A DNA stretch of 64,000 nucleotides from the NCBI GenBank assembly GCA_023091665.1, contig JALJCQ010000019.1, positions 62,001-126,000 on the forward strand, in the 5' to 3' direction. Below are positions 21,011-32,292 of this stretch, piece after piece; the first letter of the stretch is position 1; each line of letters starts with the position of its first letter. The position numbers and the translations under genes were made by a program. The DNA is from Pythium myriotylum. Taxonomy: Eukaryota; Oomycota; Peronosporomycetes; Pythiales; Pythiaceae. Below the pieces are notes generated by a model. The model made no database searches. It was not told where the DNA came from and saw only the letters and a program-made list of their open reading frames with translations.

Positions 21011-21362
21011 AGGTCACGAAGTCGAGAAGAGGAGTGGACTTGACTGAAGCTTGGCAAAATGCAGAGTGAATTGATCGGGACTTAGTTCGCTGCTGCTACC
21101 TCTAAGCCGTCTGTGTGTGTCCTACGCTACCATAAACATATGCATGTCCTACCTATCGTAATCATATGCAGAGGTATACACACTTCGTGGGTACTTCAAC
21201 AAAGTTGATGGGTTGAACTGGGTTCAACCCAGAACTAGATGGAGAACTTTCCACCTGAGAATTTTCTACATGGGAATCTTCCACATGAGAATTTTCTACA
21301 GTTGAATCTTCCACAACTTGAACTTCAACTTCAAGATGTTGTGACACATTGTACCCATAATA
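21005..21362 (-). repeat. LTR of second Copia family (TA...TA termini), 3' LTR
   Basis: 358 bp. In its own orientation it begins TATTATGGG and ends CCTTTAATA, so the ends are the 5-bp inverted repeat TATTA/TAATA instead of TG/CA. Positions 21065-21135 match the family-1 LTR base for base, while the rest is diverged but has the same layout: degenerate GAATCTTCCACATG-like repeats, palindrome CTGGGTTGAACCCAG and an Inr-like end. The left flank AAGAC would be the TSD; its partner is not in the window. Confidence 0.8.
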
Positions 21363-21373
21363 GCCCCCCTCAG
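21363..21373 (-). other. Polypurine tract of family-2 element
   Basis: Minus strand CTGAGGGGGGC, directly before the LTR. The polyprotein stop TGA (21370-21372) overlaps it. Confidence 0.8.
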
Positions 21374-22305
21374 TGGTCACAGCCTTGAATTCCGAGGGCT
21401 TGAGTGAGCTCTTGGTGACGGGGACCGGGTAGACCCTTCGTGAGCAAGTCGGCGTTCATGGTTGAGCTTGGGCAGTACTTTACTTCGACTTCCCCGGACA
21501 TGACTTCATCACGAATGTGGTGGTATTTGATGTCGATGTGCTTGGCACGACCATGGTTTACTGGGTTCTTGGTCATCTTGATGCATGACTGGTTGTCTTC
21601 AAGAATCACCAACTTCGGACTTGGGACTTGTGCAGCGTCCAATGCTTCACGCAGTAGGCGATGGACCCACTTGCCCTCTTGAATTGCGAGACTCAATGCG
21701 ATGTACTCGGCTTCGCTTGTAGATAGGGAGACACTTGATTGCTTCTTGGATCCCCAGCTAATGGGTCCGCCGGCAAGTGTAAACACGTAGCCGGATGTTG
21801 ACTTGCGGTCTGATATGTCACCGGCCCAATCGGCATCGGAGTAGCCAGCAAACTTCATGTCCGGGTCTGTAGTGAATCGAATCCCGTGCGACTTGGTGCC
21901 TTGGAGGTAACGGAAGATGCGCTTGACGGCAATCCAATGGACTTCATGGGGCGCTTCCATGAATCGCGAGACCATTCCCACGGCGAATGCAATGTCAGGT
22001 CGAGTGGCACACATTACATGCATCAGTGCACCAACTGCCTCGCGGTATGGGGCATTGGTGACCGGCACATCGTCTTCATTCGTCGTGGTGAGCTTGGCAC
22101 TGACGTCAACTGGGCTTGCGACCGGCTTGCAGTCTTCCATGTTGAAGCGCTTTAAGATGTCACTGATGTAACGGCGCTGGCACAGAGTAACCGAACCATC
22201 TGCATTGTCGACGAGTTCGATGCCGAGGACAAACTTGCATGGACCATTGACGGTCATCTCGAATCGCGTCTTGAGTTGTGACTTCACGTCCGTGATCAGG
22301 TCAGG
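21370..22305 (-). pseudogene. Family-2 Copia polyprotein fragment: RT C-terminus and RNase H
   Basis: An open frame of about 310 residues, cut at its N-terminal side by the family-1 LTR at 22308. It reads RT thumb-like sequence (RFEM...GIELVD, DCKPVASPVD, RPDIAFAVG) and complete RNase H: SDADW, STSEAEYIAL, EDNQSCIKM and KHIDIKYHH, all acidic residues kept. It ends GIQGCDH before the polypurine tract, unlike family 1, whose frame enters the LTR. The protein is clearly homologous to but well diverged from family 1. It is a truncated remnant. Confidence 0.92.
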
Positions 22306-22307
22306 CG

Positions 22308-22666
22308 TGTTGGAAGGTCGCTTGGTTGGTGGGATGCAAAATGCAAAGTAAATTGATCGGGACTTAGTTCGCTACTGCTACCTCTAAGCCGTCTGTGTGT
22401 GTCCTACGCTACCATAATCAAATGTATGTCCTACCTATCGTAAACATATGCAAACATAAACTGACTTCGTGGATACTTCAACGAAGTCGATGGGTGGCAC
22501 TGGATTCAAACCAGAACCAGACGGAGAATCTTCCACATGTCGAATCTTCCACATGTCGAATCTTCCACGGAGAATCTTCTGCAGGAGAATCTTCTACAGC
22601 CGAGCTTCAACTGCCGAGCTTCAACTGGAATGATGACGCTGGGTTCGAGGCGCATCATCTTCAACA
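22308..22666 (-). repeat. Element D 3' LTR
   Basis: 359 bp, inserted exactly into the family-2 fragment at 22307. Carries the AAGTAAATTG variant. Confidence 0.96.
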
Positions 22667-25600
22667 CTCCCCCTCGACTCGACTGCGTCTTGAACACCAA
22701 GCTTGGTGCGGAGCACGTCGAACTGGACGGTGGGGATCGGCTTGGTCATGATGTCGGCAAGCATGTCTTGGGTCGGGCAATACTGCAGACACACTTGACC
22801 GTCCTCGACCTTCTCACGAACGAAGTGGTAGCGAATGTCGATGTGCTTGGTGCGCTTGTGGAACTCGGGGTTCTTGGCCAACGCGATCGCACCTTGGTTG
22901 TCTTCGTACACCGTGAGCGCTTGGTCACTTGCAACTTCGTCGAGTTCGCACAGGAACGCCTTGAGCCACACGGCTTCTTGGATCGCTTCCGATAGAGCCA
23001 TGTACTCTGCTTCGGTCGAGGAGAGGGCGACAGTTCGCTGCTTCTTGCTGCGCCAGCTGATGCATCCGCCGTTGAGCATGAACACGTAGCCGCTGGTGCT
23101 TCGACGTGACTCGATGTCGCCAGCCCAGTCGGCGTCGGAGTAGCCGACCAGTCTTCCGTCGTTCGATGCCGAGAACTGCAGGCCGTACGTCGGAGTCGCT
23201 TGCAGATACCGGAGCACACGCTTGAGAGCTTGCCAGTGTGTTGGACACGGGTCCGCGGCGAACTGGCTGAGTGTGCCGACTGCCGCTGCGAGGTCTGGTC
23301 GAGTGCCGACCATGAGGTACATCAGTGCGCCGACTGCACTTCGGTACGGCACGTTCTTCATGGTGTCTTCGTGCTTGCAACCACCTTCGCACATGGCCTT
23401 GGTCAGCTTGAGTCCGGGGTCTTGAGGGGTCCTCACTGGTTTGCAGTCTTGCATGCCGAACTTGGTCAGGATCGACTGCAGGAACTTGGTCTGCCGCATG
23501 GTCACGTCGCCGGACTTGGGGTCTTGATCAACTTCCATGCCGAGGCAGTACTTGAGTTCGCCGAGGTCGGACATCTCGAAGCGTTCGCTGAGTGCACGCT
23601 TGGTCGCCGTGAGCAACTCGAGGCTGTTGCAGGCGAGGATGAGGTCGTCGACGTAGATCACCACGAAGATCATCGCTGAGCCGCTCCGCTTGACGTACAC
23701 GCAGTGGTCCATCTCGCACTTGGTGAAGCCGACCTTGCGCATGAAGGCGTCGATGGTCTGGTTCCACATGCATGGCGACTGCTTGAGACCGTAGAGCGAG
23801 CGCTTGAGCTTGCACACGTAGTCGGGGTGGCGCTGGTCGACGAAGCCTTCGGGCTGCTTCATGTAGATTTCTTCGTCGAGGTTGCCGTTCAGGAACGCCG
23901 TCTTGACATCCATCTGATGGATCATGAGCTTGTGTCGAGCGGCGATGCTGAGGATGGTGCGGATCGACGTGAACTTGGCGACGGGTGCGAATGTCTCTTC
24001 GAAGTCGATGCCGTACTTCTGCAGGAACCCCTTGGCAACGAGTCGAGCCTTGTACCGCTCGACGAGTCCTTCGGCGGTTTCCTTGACCTTGAACACCCAC
24101 TTGCTGGTGATGGCCTTGCGTCCGACTGGCAAAGGGACTAGGTCCCACGTTTCGTTCTTCTTGAGCGACTCAAGCTCGGAGTCGCAGGCTTCCTTCCAGT
24201 TGCTGGCGTCGTCGGATTCCATCGCCGACTTGAACGATGTCGGCAACTCTCCCCCTGAATTCACGACGAGAGCAAACTCCTCGAGATCGTAATCTTGATC
24301 TTCTCCCCCTTGTTCTTGCACGTCTTCGCCTTCTTCGTCTTCATCTTCTACGCCTTCCTCTTCGATCGACGTGAGCAGTGCAGACAGATCTTCGAGCGAT
24401 GTCCTTGAACCTTGCGTGGGTGGTGGAGTCGCACCACTTGTGCGTCCAACACGTCCGTAGCGCTTCTCAACTGGCGGTTCAGCCAGGTTCTCGAGCGAGT
24501 GCGTGCGAGAGTGGCGCTTGGACCCTGGTGCGTAGTCGACATTCGGCTGCTGGGCCGATGCTGGTGCTGCTGGACGCTGCGACCGCTGGCCCTGTTGCCA
24601 CTCCGGTCGCTCGTAGCTGCGCTGACTTGGTGCTGGTGAGGCTGGCTGCTCACCCATGTCTTCATCATCTTGGTTGTCGGTTGCTTCATCTTGATCTTCA
24701 TCATCTTCATCGTCGCGGAACTCGACGGACTTGCTCCAGGGTTCTTCGCGCTTGCCATCGTCGAATGTGTCTTCCATGAACTGCGCGTCTCGACTGATGA
24801 CGATCCGACCGGTTGCGATTTCTTCAAACCGATACGCTTTCTCGTGGTCCGAGTAGCCGAGGAACCGACACAAGATGGCTCGGGCGTCGAACTTCGACCG
24901 CTTCTCCTTGGGCACGTGGACGTACGCATGGCAGCCGAACACCTTGAAGTTGGCGAGCAAGGGCTTCTTCCCGTACCATTCTTCGTACGGCGACTTGTAC
25001 AAGTCTTGAGCGCGGGTCGGAAGTCGGTTGCGAACTTCGACTGCAGTCATGACGGCTTCGCCCCAGTACTCGTCGGACAAGTTGGCATGGTGGAGCTTGC
25101 AACGACCACACTCACCGATGGTTCGGTTCATGCGCTCCGCCACACCGTTCAACTGAGGCGTGTATGGCGGCGTGACGTCGTGCTCGATGCCACGCTTGCG
25201 ACAGAACTTGGCAAGTTTGGCCGACTGGTACTCGCCGCCGCCGTCGGTTCGAAGCACCTTGACTCGACGACCGGTTTGGTTCTCGGCCCAGTTGACGAAC
25301 TCGACGAACTTGTCGTAGACTTCGTCCTTGGACCGCATGAGGTACAACTTGCACAGTCGAGACTTGTCGTCGGTGAAGGTGGCAAAGTACTTCATGCCAC
25401 CGAAAGTCGGAGTCTTCATGGGGCCGGCCACATCGCTGTACACGACGTCAAGCAGATTCGCAGACCGCTTGGTCGTGCCCGACTGGAACTTGACGCGAGT
25501 CAGCTTGCCGAGTGCACAGCCTTCACAGACCTCCCACTCTTGCACAGACCCAATGTCGAGTCCGTCGGCGAGGTCCTTCTTGACGATGGCTTCGAGTCCG

Positions 25601-26994
25601 CTGAAGCCGATGTGACCGAGTCGGAGGTGCCACAGGTACGACTTGGACATGGCGCGACCTCGTCTTGCACTGGCGGCGTGGGCTGCTTCAGTCGACACTG
25701 GAGACATGTTGAGCTTGAACAGACCCTTGCCGATGCGAGTGCCGATGGTCCGCTTGGCGCCCTTCAGCATGACAAAGCAACCGTCCTTGTCGAACGTCAC
25801 GGGAGCAACGTCCTCCGTGAATCTTCCGACCGAGAACAGGTTGCGGCTGAGCTTGGGGATATGCCACACGTTGGTGAGCAAACCCTTCTTGACACCGCTT
25901 GGAGTCTTCATTGACATGAGAATGTCTCCCACGCCAACCGCTTGGACCGTGCCATCATCGGCCAGATGCACGTCGACTGGGTCAATCTTCTTGTAGTTCA
26001 TCATGAACTGCTTGGTTCGCGACATGTGCTGAGTCGCACCCGAGTCGACCAACCACGCCGTGGATTGACTCGACTTGCCTTGGGTCTTCCCGACCGAGAA
26101 CAGGTACTCGCCGGGGTCTTCATCTCGCGCAAGGTTGGCTCGCTGGAACCGTTGCCGAGGGTTGCCGTTTCCGTTTCCGTTGCCGTTGCCGCCGGAGTTG
26201 CCGTTGCCGTTGCCGTTGTCCTTGACACGCGAGTGGCACTCCGCGGCCCAATGACCGATCTTGCCGCAGTAGTTGCACGTGCCAGTCTTCTTGACTGCAC
26301 GGCCCTTGGGCTTCGCGTCACTTGTCATGAACGCTTGGCCAAGCGTGGCTCCGTCGCCACCTTGCTCCTTGCGCTTCATGTCCTCATGGAGCAGCCGAGA
26401 CGTCACGAGTTCCCACGTGAGTGCGTCGACACGCGACTCCAACGCCGTGATGAGGAACTGGTACGACTCGCTGAGACTGCCGAGAAGCGTGATCACCAAG
26501 TCGTCTTCGCTGACCGGAGCGCCGACTGCGTCGAGTTGCTCCGCCAGGGTCTTGAGCTTGTTGATGTGCGTGAGCACATCGTCACCTTCTTCCATCATGG
26601 TCGTGAAGAAACGACGACGAAGAAAGAGCTTGTTGGCAAGGCTCTTCTTCTCGAAGTGTTCTTCCAGTCTTGACCATGCATCTTGCGCACCACTCGCCGA
26701 CCGAACCAGCGGGAGCTGCGAGTCTTCCATCGCGAGACAGATCATCGCGAGCGCCTTGCGAGACTTCTTCTTGAAGAGGGCTCGGTCCGCGTCGGTCTGG
26801 CACTGCTCGAGTTTGACCTCTCCACAGACAACTTCCCAGACGTCGCGTTCTTCGAGCACCATCTGCATCTTGAACTTCCATGTGTGGAAGTTGGTTCCGT
26901 CGAACTTGTTGATGCGGGCTGGGGTGGTCGAATCCATGGCGAAGGCTGGGGAGGCGAAGTCGGTGGAGGCAGAGTCGGCTGGGCTTGGGCTCAT
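22621..26994 (-). CDS. Element D Gag-PR-IN-RT-RNase H polyprotein, intact
   Basis: 1457 residues from ATG at 26994, same domain order as the element B protein. Zinc knuckle, DSG, HHCC, DD35[15 protein letters not shown] and the RNase H acidic residues are all present. Private differences: KQSPCMWNQ (Arg to Cys in a conserved RT stretch) and [10 protein letters not shown] in the linker (shared with C). The Asn-Gly tract is 19 residues. It stops inside the 3' LTR. The Cys change might affect RT; otherwise it looks functional. Confidence 0.93.
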   Translation of the reverse strand: MSPSPADSASTDFASPAFAMDSTTPARINKFDGTNFHTWKFKMQMVLEERDVWEVVCGEVKLEQCQTDADRALFKKKSRKALAMICLAMEDSQLPLVRSASGAQDAWSRLEEHFEKKSLANKLFLRRRFFTTMMEEGDDVLTHINKLKTLAEQLDAVGAPVSEDDLVITLLGSLSESYQFLITALESRVDALTWELVTSRLLHEDMKRKEQGGDGATLGQAFMTSDAKPKGRAVKKTGTCNYCGKIGHWAAECHSRVKDNGNGNGNSGGNGNGNGNGNPRQRFQRANLARDEDPGEYLFSVGKTQGKSSQSTAWLVDSGATQHMSRTKQFMMNYKKIDPVDVHLADDGTVQAVGVGDILMSMKTPSGVKKGLLTNVWHIPKLSRNLFSVGRFTEDVAPVTFDKDGCFVMLKGAKRTIGTRIGKGLFKLNMSPVSTEAAHAASARRGRAMSKSYLWHLRLGHIGFSGLEAIVKKDLADGLDIGSVQEWEVCEGCALGKLTRVKFQSGTTKRSANLLDVVYSDVAGPMKTPTFGGMKYFATFTDDKSRLCKLYLMRSKDEVYDKFVEFVNWAENQTGRRVKVLRTDGGGEYQSAKLAKFCRKRGIEHDVTPPYTPQLNGVAERMNRTIGECGRCKLHHANLSDEYWGEAVMTAVEVRNRLPTRAQDLYKSPYEEWYGKKPLLANFKVFGCHAYVHVPKEKRSKFDARAILCRFLGYSDHEKAYRFEEIATGRIVISRDAQFMEDTFDDGKREEPWSKSVEFRDDEDDEDQDEATDNQDDEDMGEQPASPAPSQRSYERPEWQQGQRSQRPAAPASAQQPNVDYAPGSKRHSRTHSLENLAEPPVEKRYGRVGRTSGATPPPTQGSRTSLEDLSALLTSIEEEGVEDEDEEGEDVQEQGGEDQDYDLEEFALVVNSGGELPTSFKSAMESDDASNWKEACDSELESLKKNETWDLVPLPVGRKAITSKWVFKVKETAEGLVERYKARLVAKGFLQKYGIDFEETFAPVAKFTSIRTILSIAARHKLMIHQMDVKTAFLNGNLDEEIYMKQPEGFVDQRHPDYVCKLKRSLYGLKQSPCMWNQTIDAFMRKVGFTKCEMDHCVYVKRSGSAMIFVVIYVDDLILACNSLELLTATKRALSERFEMSDLGELKYCLGMEVDQDPKSGDVTMRQTKFLQSILTKFGMQDCKPVRTPQDPGLKLTKAMCEGGCKHEDTMKNVPYRSAVGALMYLMVGTRPDLAAAVGTLSQFAADPCPTHWQALKRVLRYLQATPTYGLQFSASNDGRLVGYSDADWAGDIESRRSTSGYVFMLNGGCISWRSKKQRTVALSSTEAEYMALSEAIQEAVWLKAFLCELDEVASDQALTVYEDNQGAIALAKNPEFHKRTKHIDIRYHFVREKVEDGQVCLQYCPTQDMLADIMTKPIPTVQFDVLRTKLGVQDAVESRGSVEDDAPRTQRHHSS

Positions 26995-26998
26995 AACC

Positions 26999-27357
26999 TG
27001 TTGGAAGGTCGCTTGGTTGGTGGGATGCAAAATGCAAAGTAAATTGATCGGGACTTAGTTCGCTACTGCTACCTCTAAGCCGTCTGTGTGTGTCCTACGC
27101 TACCATAATCAAATGTATGTCCTACCTATCGTAAACATATGCAAACATAAACTGACTTCGTGGATACTTCAACGAAGTCGATGGGTGGCACTGGATTCAA
27201 ACCAGAACCAGACGGAGAATCTTCCACATGTCGAATCTTCCACATGTCGAATCTTCCACGGAGAATCTTCTGCAGGAGAATCTTCTACAGCCGAGCTTCA
27301 ACTGCCGAGCTTCAACTGGAATGATGACGCTGGGTTCGAGGCGCATCATCTTCAACA
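26999..27357 (-). repeat. LTR shared by element D (5') and unit E (3')
   Basis: 359 bp, matching the D 3' LTR. The right side goes directly into a polypurine tract (CTCCCCCTC), so it also serves as the 3' LTR of the next minus-strand unit. Confidence 0.95.
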
Positions 27358-28675
27358 CTCCCCCTCGACTCGACTGCGTCTTGAACACCAAGCTTGGTGC
27401 GGAGCACGTCGAACTGGACGGTGGGGATCGGCTTGGTCATGATGTCGGCAAGCATGTCTTGGGTCGGGCAATACTGCAGACACACTTGACCGTCCTCGAC
27501 CTTCTCACGAACGAAGTGGTAGCGAATGTCGATGTGCTTGGTGCGCTTGTGGAACTCGGGGTTCTTGGCCAACGCGATCGCACCTTGGTTGTCTTCGTAC
27601 ACCGTGAGCGCTTGGTCACTTGCAACTTCGTCGAGTTCGCACAGGAACGCCTTGAGCCACACGGCTTCTTGGATCGCTTCCGATAGAGCCATGTACTCTG
27701 CTTCGGTCGAGGAGAGGGCGACAGTTCGCTGCTTCTTGCTGCGCCAGCTGATGCATCCGCCGTTGGGCATGAACACGTAGCCGCTGGTGCTTCGACGTGA
27801 CTCGATGTCGCCAGCCCAGTCGGCGTCGGAGTAGCCGACCAGTCTTCCGTCGTTCGATGCCGAGAACTGCAGGCCGTACGTCGGAGTCGCTTGCAGATAC
27901 CGGAGCACACGCTTGAGAGCTTGCCAGTGTGTTGGACACGGGTCCGCGGCGAACTGGCTGAGTGTGCCGACTGCCGCTGCGAGGTCTGGTCGAGTGCCGA
28001 CCATGAGGTACATCAGTGCGCCGACTGCACTTCGGTACGGCACGTTCTTCATGGTGTCTTCGTGCTTGCAACCACCTTCGCACATGGCCTTGGTCAGCTT
28101 GAGTCCGGGGTCTTGAGGAGTCCTCACTGGTTTGCAGTCTTGCATGCCGAACTTGATCAGGATCGACTGCAGGAACTTGGTCTGCCGCATGGTCACGTCG
28201 CCGGACTTGGGGTCTTGATCAACTTCCATGCCGAGGCAGTACTTGAGTTCGCCGAGGTCGGACATCTCGAAGCGTTCGCTGAGTGCACGCTTGGTCGCCG
28301 TGAGCAACTCGAGGCTGTTGCAGGCGAGGATGAGGTCGTCGACGTAGATCACCACGAAGATCATCGCTGAGCCGCTCCGCTTGACGTACACGCAGTGGTC
28401 CATCTCGCACTTGGTGAAGCCGACCTTGCGCATGAAGGCGTCGATGGTCTGGTTCCACATGCGTGGCGACTGCTTGAGACCGTAGAGCGAGCGCTTGAGC
28501 TTGCACACGTAGTCGGGGTGGCGCTGGTCGACGAAGCCTTCGGGTTGCTTCATGTAGATTTCTTCGTCGAGGTTGCCGTTCAGGAACGCCGTCTTGACAT
28601 CCATCTGATGGATCATGAGCTTGTGTCGAGCGGCGATGCTGAGGATGGTGCGGATCGACGTGAACTTGGCGACGG
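27312..28675 (-). pseudogene. Unit E: RT-RNase H end only
   Basis: The minus-strand frame opens right at the LTR junction (28675/28676) with sequence for [11 protein letters not shown], reads RT through [10 protein letters not shown] and YVDD, full RNase H, the polypurine tract and the LTR stop. Gag, PR, IN and the primer site are missing. It has a private Pro (MPNGG for MLNGG). There is no natural start at the junction; an in-frame ATG lies at 28616. Confidence 0.92.
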
Positions 28676-29002
28676 TGTTGGAAGGTCGCTTGGTTGGTGG
28701 GATGCAAAATGCAAAGTGAATTGATCGGGACTTAGTTCGCTACTGCTACCTCTAAGCCGTCTGTGTGTGTCCTACGCTACCATAATCAAATGTATGTCCT
28801 ACCTATCGTAAACATATGCAAACATAAACTGACTTCGTGGATACTTCAACGAAGTCGATGGGTGGCACTGGATTCAAACCAGAACCAGACGGAGAATCTT
28901 CCACAGAGAATCTTCTGCAGGAGAATCTTCTACAGCCGAGCTTCAACTGCCGAGCTTCAACTGGAATGATGACGCTGGGTTCGAGGCGCATCATCTTCAA
29001 CA
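28676..29002 (-). repeat. LTR between units E and F (short form)
   Basis: 327 bp: both 16-bp ATGTCGAATCTTCCAC repeats are gone compared with the 359-bp form. Its left terminus joins CCGTCGCC of RT (minus-strand reading), without a primer site. Confidence 0.95.
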
Positions 29003-30320
29003 CTCCCCCTCGACTCGACTGCGTCTTGAACACCAAGCTTGGTGCGGAGCACGTCGAACTGGACGGTGGGGATCGGCTTGGTCATGATGTCGGCAAGCAT
29101 GTCTTGGGTCGGGCAATACTGCAGACACACTTGACCGTCCTCGACCTTCTCACGAACGAAGTGGTAGCGAATGTCGATGTGCTTGGTGCGCTTGTGGAAC
29201 TCGGGGTTCTTGGCCAACGCGATCGCACCTTGGTTGTCTTCGTACACCGTGAGCGCTTGGTCACTTGCAACTTCGTCGAGTTCGCACAGGAACGCCTTGA
29301 GCCACACGGCTTCTTGGATCGCTTCCGATAGAGCCATGTACTCTGCTTCGGTCGAGGAGAGGGCGACAGTTCGCTGCTTCTTGCTGCGCCAGCTGATGCA
29401 TCCGCCGTTGAGCATGAACACGTAGCCGCTGGTGCTTCGACGTGACTCGATGTCGCCAGCCCAGTCGGCGTCGGAGTAGCCGACCAGTCTTCCGTCGTTC
29501 GATGCCGAGAACTGCAGGCCGTACGTCGGAGTCGCTTGCAGATACCGGAGCACACGCTTGAGAGCTTGCCAGTGTGTTGGACACGGGTCCGCGGCGAACT
29601 GGCTGAGTGTGCCGACTGCCGCTGCGAGGTCTGGTCGAGTGCCGACCATGAGGTACATCAGTGCGCCGACTGCACTTCGGTACGGCACGTTCTTCATGGT
29701 GTCTTCGTGCTTGCAACCACCTTCGCACATGGCCTTGGTCAGCTTGAGTCCGGGGTCTTGAGGAGTCCTCACTGGTTTGCAGTCTTGCATGCCGAACTTG
29801 ATCAGGATCGACTGCAGGAACTTGGTCTGCCGCATGGTCACGTCGCCGGACTTGGGGTCTTGATCAACTTCCATGCCGAGGCAGTACTTGAGTTCGCCGA
29901 GGTCGGACATCTCGAAGCGTTCGCTGAGTGCACGCTTGGTCGCCGTGAGCAACTCGAGGCTGTTGCAGGCGAGGATGAGGTCGTCGACGTAGATCACCAC
30001 GAAGATCATCGCTGAGCCGCTCCGCTTGACGTACACGCAGTGGTCCATCTCGCACTTGGTGAAGCCGACCTTGCGCATGAAGGCGTCGATGGTCTGGTTC
30101 CACATGCGTGGCGACTGCTTGAGACCGTAGAGCGAGCGCTTGAGCTTGCACACGTAGTCGGGGTGGCGCTGGTCGACGAAGCCTTCGGGCTGCTTCATGT
30201 AGATTTCTTCGTCGAGGTTGCCGTTCAGGAACGCCGTCTTGACATCCATCTGATGGATCATGAGCTTGTGTCGAGCGGCGATGCTGAGGATGGTGCGGAT
30301 CGACGTGAACTTGGCGACGG
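28957..30320 (-). pseudogene. Unit F: RT-RNase H end only
   Basis: Same extent as unit E, displaced by exactly 1645 bp, with a few substitutions. It has the standard MLNGG and keeps the ILIKFG variant typical of E-H. Catalytic motifs are present; no Gag, PR or IN and no start of its own. Confidence 0.92.
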
Positions 30321-30647
30321 TGTTGGAAGGTCGCTTGGTTGGTGGGATGCAAAATGCAAAGTGAATTGATCGGGACTTAGTTCGCTACTGCTACCTCTAA
30401 GCCGTCTGTGTGTGTCCTACGCTACCATAATCAAATGTATGTCCTACCTATCGTAAACATATGCAAACATAAACTGACTTCGTGGATACTTCAACGAAGT
30501 CGATGGGTGGCACTGGATTCAAACCAGAACCAGACGGAGAATCTTCCACAGAGAATCTTCTGCAGGAGAATCTTCTACAGCCGAGCTTCAACTGCCGAGC
30601 TTCAACTGGAATGATGACGCTGGGTTCGAGGCGCATCATCTTCAACA
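30321..30647 (-). repeat. LTR between units F and G (short form)
   Basis: 327 bp, matching the LTR at 28676, spacing 1645 bp. Confidence 0.95.
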
Positions 30648-31965
30648 CTCCCCCTCGACTCGACTGCGTCTTGAACACCAAGCTTGGTGCGGAGCACGTC
30701 GAACTGGACGGTGGGGATCGGCTTGGTCATGATGTCGGCAAGCATGTCTTGGGTCGGGCAATACTGCAGACACACTTGACCGTCCTCGACCTTCTCACGA
30801 ACGAAGTGGTAGCGAATGTCGATGTGCTTGGTGCGCTTGTGGAACTCGGGGTTCTTGGCCAACGCGATGGCACCTTGGTTGTCTTCATACACCGTGAGCG
30901 CTTGGTCACTTGCAACTTCGTCGAGTTCGCACAGGAACGCCTTGAGCCACACGGCTTCTTGGATCGCTTCCGATAGAGCCATGTACTCTGCTTCGGTCGA
31001 GGAGAGGGCGACAGTTCGCTGCTTCTTGCTGCGCCAGCTGATGCATCCGCCGTTGAGCATGAACACGTAGCCGCTGGTGCTTCGACGTGACTCGATGTCG
31101 CCAGCCCAGTCGGCGTCGGAGTAGCCGACCAGTCTTCCGTCGTTCGATGCCGAGAACTGCAGGCCGTACGTCGGAGTCGCTTGCAGATACCGGAGCACAC
31201 GCTTGAGAGCTTGCCAGTGTGTTGGACACGGGTCCGCGGCGAACTGGCTGAGTGTGCCGACTGCCGCTGCGAGGTCTGGTCGAGTGCCGACCATGAGGTA
31301 CATCAGTGCGCCGACTGCACTTCGGTACGGCACGTTCTTCATGGTGTCTTCGTGCTTGCAACCACCTTCGCACATGGCCTTGGTCAGCTTGAGTCCGGGG
31401 TCTTGAGGAGTCCTCACTGGTTTGCAGTCTTGCATGCCGAACTTGATCAGGATCGACTGCAGGAACTTGGTCTGCCGCATGGTCACGTCGCCGGACTTGG
31501 GGTCTTGATCAACTTCCATGCCGAGGCAGTACTTGAGTTCGCCGAGGTCGGACATCTCGAAGCGTTCGCTGAGTGCACGCTTGGTCGCCGTGAGCAACTC
31601 GAGGCTGTTGCAGGCGAGGATGAGGTCGTCGACGTAGATCACCACGAAGATCATCGCTGAGCCGCTCCGCTTGACGTACACGCAGTGGTCCATCTCGCAC
31701 TTGGTGAAGCCGACCTTGCGCATGAAGGCGTCGATGGTCTGGTTCCACATGCGTGGCGACTGCTTGAGACCGTAGAGCGAGCGCTTGAGCTTGCACACGT
31801 AGTCGGGGTGGCGCTGGTCGACGAAGCCTTCGGGTTGCTTCATGTAGATTTCTTCGTCGAGGTTGCCGTTCAGGAACGCCGTCTTGACATCCATCTGATG
31901 GATCATGAGCTTGTGTCGAGCGGCGATGCTGAGGATGGTGCGGATCGACGTGAACTTGGCGACGG
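30602..31965 (-). pseudogene. Unit G: RT-RNase H end only
   Basis: Third 1645-bp unit. It carries two substitutions near 30868-30888 (GATGGCACC, CTTCATACA) that are also in element H but not in D, E or F. This ties G and H together by a past exchange. It is otherwise as units E and F. Confidence 0.92.
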
Positions 31966-32292
31966 TGTTGGAAGGTCGCTTGGTTGGTGGGATGCAAAAT
32001 GCAAAGTGAATTGATCGGGACTTAGTTCGCTACTGCTACCTCTAAGCCGTCTGTGTGTGTCCTACGCTACCATAATCAAATGTATGTCCTACCTATCGTA
32101 AACATATGCAAACATAAACTGACTTCGTGGATACTTCAACGAAGTCGATGGGTGGCACTGGATTCAAACCAGAACCAGACGGAGAATCTTCCACAGAGAA
32201 TCTTCTGCAGGAGAATCTTCTACAGCCGAGCTTCAACTGCCGAGCTTCAACTGGAATGATGACGCTGGGTTCGAGGCGCATCATCTTCAACA
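31966..32292 (-). repeat. LTR shared by unit G and element H (short form)
   Basis: 327 bp with both 16-bp repeats absent, 1645 bp from its neighbour. Serves as the 3' LTR of H. Confidence 0.95.

Larger units (their letters stand above)
22308..27357 (-). mobile_element. Element D: complete minus-strand family-1 element, intact frame
   Basis: 5050 bp with 359-bp LTRs that share a private AAGTAAATTG variant, so they are a true pair. The left flank is family-2 sequence ending AGGCG. The right flank is the 3' end of unit E rather than AGGCG, so D is the left end of a recombined array and not a clean insertion. Confidence 0.93.
27358..32292 (-). repeat. Tandem array, 1645-bp unit (E, F, G)
   Basis: Three units of [1318 bp RT-RNase H end + 327-bp LTR], LTR starts at 28676, 30321 and 31966. 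Only a few substitutions separate them. Confidence 0.97.
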
